64,000 nucleotides of DNA from Spongilla lacustris (Eukaryota; Porifera; Demospongiae; Spongillida; Spongillidae): positions 4,567,147-4,631,146 of the forward strand of contig OX442429.1 of assembly GCA_949361645.1 (NCBI GenBank), written 5' to 3'. Below, in pieces: positions 61,087-64,000 of the stretch. The notes below the pieces were generated by a model. That model was not told the DNA's origin and did not search any database. It was given only the letters and a program-made list of their open reading frames with translations. Position 1 is the stretch's first letter. Each line of letters opens with the position of its first letter. Position numbers and translations under genes: made by a program.

Positions 61087-62683
61087 CAGTTGAGAACATC
61101 ACACTTGGCCTAAAAAAATTTTTCATGTGTTCTCTCTTTGATTGTGATTATATCACCAACTGTAAAAGCTGAAGAAAAAAAAATTATGCACTTGTATTTA
61201 ATATATACTTAGCAATGTGAACTTGAAAAATGAAATTATTTATTGTGTTTTTATTGGATAATAAACTATTTAGTGACACCCCTCCAAAACAACTTCTTCG
61301 TTGATTTTCTTCCTGAAATTGGAATGGTTTTCAACAAAATTAGGTTTATAGATACTTCATCACTGTCTTTAGCTTTTCAGTCTTACGCGTCCAACTTTCG
61401 ATCAATCGTTACAGTTTAAAGCACCAAATAGTAGCATTTTCGTTACCTTTTTTGTTCGTCAATCTGTGCTCTCCAGCAAGTGCGGAATCGCTCCAAATTT
61501 TCAATATATAGCGAGCGATACATTTGATATAGAATCAGCCTCCTTAGATACTTGTACCGTTCAACGCAACATACAAAAACAGCTCAAAGTTGAAAGCAGC
61601 TTGGCAACGTCGCCATTGTGAGATATTTACTATGAATATAATCAATTAGTTAATAAATTATCGATGCTATTGTGGCTGAGGGCGGTGCAGACGACGTTGT
61701 TTTGGACGGTGGGAACGGTTCTTTTCAGAACCAATCAGAGGAAGCCTCAAGTAGCAAGCGCAGCTCTAGGCGCGCTAGTGTGGAAGCTAAATCTGCGTGG
61801 GCAGAACTTAAGAAGAAAAGGAAATCTCCGCGAGAAAATCGCACCACCGGAATTACCAAAGACCAGCGGGCAGAGAAAAGGAAGAGAAGGAGCAAGTTGA
61901 ATATAAAAGATGCATCTACAGATCGACTGGATGCGTTGTCTGAATTTATGCCTGATCGTACTGACTCCGATGCAAAGATCCTTGCTTTGCGTATGTATTA
62001 CCTGGAGTTCAAGCTCAGGACAAAGTGAGCAGAAAAGAACCGTTCGTCAACTTCCCACCGTCCAAAACAACGTCGTCTGCACCGCCCTCAGCCATAATAG
62101 CATCAATAATTTATTAACTATTTGATTATATTCATAGTAAGTATCTCAAAATGGCGACGTTGCCAAGCTGCTTTCAACTTTGAGCTGTTTTTGTATGTTG
62201 CATTGAACGGTACAAGTACCTAAGGAGGCTGATTCTATATCAAATGTATCGCTCGCTATATATTGAAAATTTGGACCGATTCTGCACTTGCTGGAGAGCA
62301 CAAATAGACGAACAAAAAAGGTAACGAAAATGCTACATTTTGGTGCTTTAAACTGTAACGATTGATCGAAAGTTGGACGCGTAAGACTGAAAAGCTAAAG
62401 ACAGTGATGAAGTATCTATAAACCTAATTTTGTTGAAAACCATTCCATTTTCAGGAAGAAAATCAACGAAGAAGTTGTTTTGGAGGGGTGTCACTAAATA
62501 GTTTATCATCCAATAACATACATCAATAAATAATTTCATTTTTCAAGTTCACATTGCTAAGTATATATTAAATACAAGTGCATAATTTTTTTTTTTTTCA
62601 GCTTTTACAGTTGGTGATATAATCACAATCAAAGAGAGAACACATGGAAAAAAAATTTAGGCCAAGTGTGATGTTCTCAACTG
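61087..62683. mobile_element. 1.6-kb long-TIR foldback element with TA target and internal ORF
   Basis: Ends CAGTTGAGAACATCACACTT (61087) and the inverted AGTGTGATGTTCTCAACTG (ending 62683), flanked by TA at 61085-61086 and 62684-62685. The left duplication arm has the empty site AGACTTACCTCTCG (reverse complement at about 36465-36478). A TA target with CAGT-type ends suggests the Tc1/mariner superfamily. The arms are about 640 bp each, unusually long, and enclose about 310 bp. No transposase. Confidence 0.85.
61672..62028 (+). CDS. ORF spanning the left TIR and loop of the foldback element
   Basis: 119-codon frame: GTG here, but the inverted arm has ATGGCTGAG at the mirror position (62092-62100 reverse), so the ancestral start was ATG. 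The product reads AEGGADDVVLDGGNGSFQNQ, a Ser-rich stretch, AWAELKKKRKSPREN, KDQRAEKRKRRSKLNIKDAS and RLDALSEFMPDRTDSD, ending YYLEFKLRTK. Acidic then highly basic and probably nuclear. Not recognised; either an element-encoded accessory protein or a captured host first exon. The codon stretch is intact apart from the start. Confidence 0.4.
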   Translation: MAEGGADDVVLDGGNGSFQNQSEEASSSKRSSRRASVEAKSAWAELKKKRKSPRENRTTGITKDQRAEKRKRRSKLNIKDASTDRLDALSEFMPDRTDSDAKILALRMYYLEFKLRTK

Positions 62684-62932
62684 TACCTCTCGTAGTCTTC
62701 CTAAAAACCAGTCACAATTTTGACGTGTACGCAGATTTAACGTTACGTGAAATGATTTCCAAGTACCTACTGTAACTGAAATTAATCGGTACACTTTTTT
62801 CCTACGCCTTTTGCACACTAGAAAATGAACGCATTTAGTTGCATTCATTAGGAAATAGCCGAATGCGCACTAAATGTGTCGTGCAGATACACGCGTGCTT
62901 GCATCATTACACAAGTGTCTTACCTGTCGAGT

Positions 62933-64000
62933 ATGGGATGTGATTTGTGCCAAAATTGATTCATTCCTTTGCGGGTGCGTAACACACCACAAACCGCACT
63001 GTGCGTGCTGCACGCGCAGTAATTAGCTGCGTGGGAGTACAAATTTCGATGGGCGTATCTCATTCCGTATATCTAAGGCTCGAAATTGAACGAATTAACA
63101 ATCGCTCTACAAATAGAATACGCAACAGTTTTAGATCTTGCGTGTGCACTTTCAGATCATCGATACCAACATGCATGTCAAGGTGAGAGATTTTATAAAT
63201 AGTTCTACTGTCCTCTGTTGAGGACCACCACCGTTTCCCCATGCCTATCAAGCTCTGTATTGCCATCTCCGTAGGCCTATATCTCCTTCTTATAGCTACT
63301 GCTACCATTGATATCGAACGTTCTCATCAGATAGGCTTATCACTTGTTCCTTTTCCACCCTTCGGAATGGAAACCAACTTTATTTAGACATACCTGAAAT
63401 TGTTCATTCGATTTTCCATTTTCACTGTCTACATAACATGTATCGCTATAACAGTGCCAGTTAGTCGAGGGGGCTTACTTGATAGCACTTTGCTCTCCAT
63501 ACTGCCTGCTCTTTCCGTCTCCCTTCTAGCTGATGTTATTTAAAAAATTAAGCTAGCTGAAGTTATAAAAGAAGTGACCTTTGTTACATTACAAAATGCA
63601 ATAAGCTGCATGCTTATCATTGGTCCTCTTTATGGCAACAAATTCAAATAGTGCATCTTTAAAAGACGATCAACAAGCTGGAGATTAGATTTTCAGCCGT
63701 CTTTCTAAAAAAAAAATCTCAAAGCTTCTTGCCAATTTCCAAAAGGAAGGTACACTTGCATTATCACTTGCACCAATCACAGAACTCAGTTGTAACTTGT
63801 ACGGCAAATAGAACACATGAACATGTTGGATGCTGCATGGGCCATGCTGATCACCATGCACTTTGACATGTATCATATATATACAAGAGGAAATTGACTA
63901 CAAAGAACATGATTTAATAAAACATGCATTCGATCTTTAACCTTTTATCTCCCGTCGTTCTACTCGTATAGAATTAGCGTAGGACACAAGTCAAGATTAA
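62933..64000. other. No gene recognised
   Basis: Sequence beyond the outer end of the inverted duplication. Short frames only, and no recognised domain, repeat or element terminus. Confidence 0.4.

Larger units (their letters stand above)
56622..62932. repeat. Large inverted duplication, right arm
   Basis: Reverse complement of the left arm (36213-44556), with its own insertions: a TTAA MITE (57797-58363), about 1.2 kb at 58719-59926 containing hairpin family B, a 100-bp hairpin at 60734-60833, and a TA-flanked 1.6-kb element (61087-62683). After removing insertions both arms are about 3 kb. Spacer between arms is about 12 kb. Confidence 0.88.

Overview
This is eukaryotic, almost certainly metazoan, nuclear DNA. 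It shows GT-AG introns, very low gene density, many microsatellites and minisatellites, long G/C homopolymers and many transposons. I favour a sponge or another early-branching marine invertebrate. The reasons are a ZU5-like exon of a kind I associate with sponge gene expansions, transposase and retroelement types frequent in cnidarian and sponge genomes, and CD225-family membrane genes. That assignment is an inference. A 200-base N gap lies at 27377-27576.

Region 1 (1-15 kb). A poly-G-bearing satellite of about ten units (573-2160) is followed by a tandem segmental duplication. Each copy (about 3685-7795 and 10968-15003) carries the same head-to-head pair of small CD225/dispanin-type two-hydrophobic-segment genes, with start codons only about 230-250 bp apart. 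All exons can be assembled in both copies. The duplication ends inside a decayed non-LTR retrotransposon with a restriction-like endonuclease C-terminus. The spacer also holds a RING-type zinc protein gene.

Region 2 (15-27 kb). Two inverted copies of a repeat (15327-16580 and 20155-21504) flank exons of two unrelated genes: a ClC-type chloride transporter CBS exon and a gene with a ZU5-like domain. A decayed zinc-finger/RING fragment, a G-rich minisatellite and the helicase N-terminus of a RecQ-like gene follow.

Region 3 (27-36 kb). This part is dominated by non-autonomous DNA elements, several with readable target-site duplications (TSDs): a 57-bp palindrome with 9-bp TSDs, a foldback-type element with internally repetitive arms (31294-33844), a 749-bp TIR element, and a 798-bp hAT-like element with perfect 8-bp TSDs.

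Region 4 (36-63 kb). A large inverted duplication has arms at about 36213-44556 and 56622-62932. Each arm holds a beta-trefoil-like repeat gene with a TATA box. One paralogue has two trefoil units; the other has one plus a C-terminal hydrophobic tail. The arms were later hit by different insertions: a piggyBac element with TTAA target sites (39007-43323) carrying a nested TTAA MITE in the left arm; and the same MITE family in the identical TTAA, a 1.6-kb TA-flanked foldback element with an ORF, and hairpin elements in the right arm. Between the arms lie a decayed hAT transposase, exons of an RNF113A/CWC24-like splicing-factor gene, a 1.8-kb 19-bp minisatellite and about 530 bp of GGGA repeats.

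The window has no bacterial-style operon or CRISPR array. The best leads are the duplicated divergent CD225 pair, the trefoil paralogues in the inverted duplication, and the transposon biology: re-use of one TTAA, a foldback element with a coding start inside its TIR, and foldback arms built of tandem repeats.
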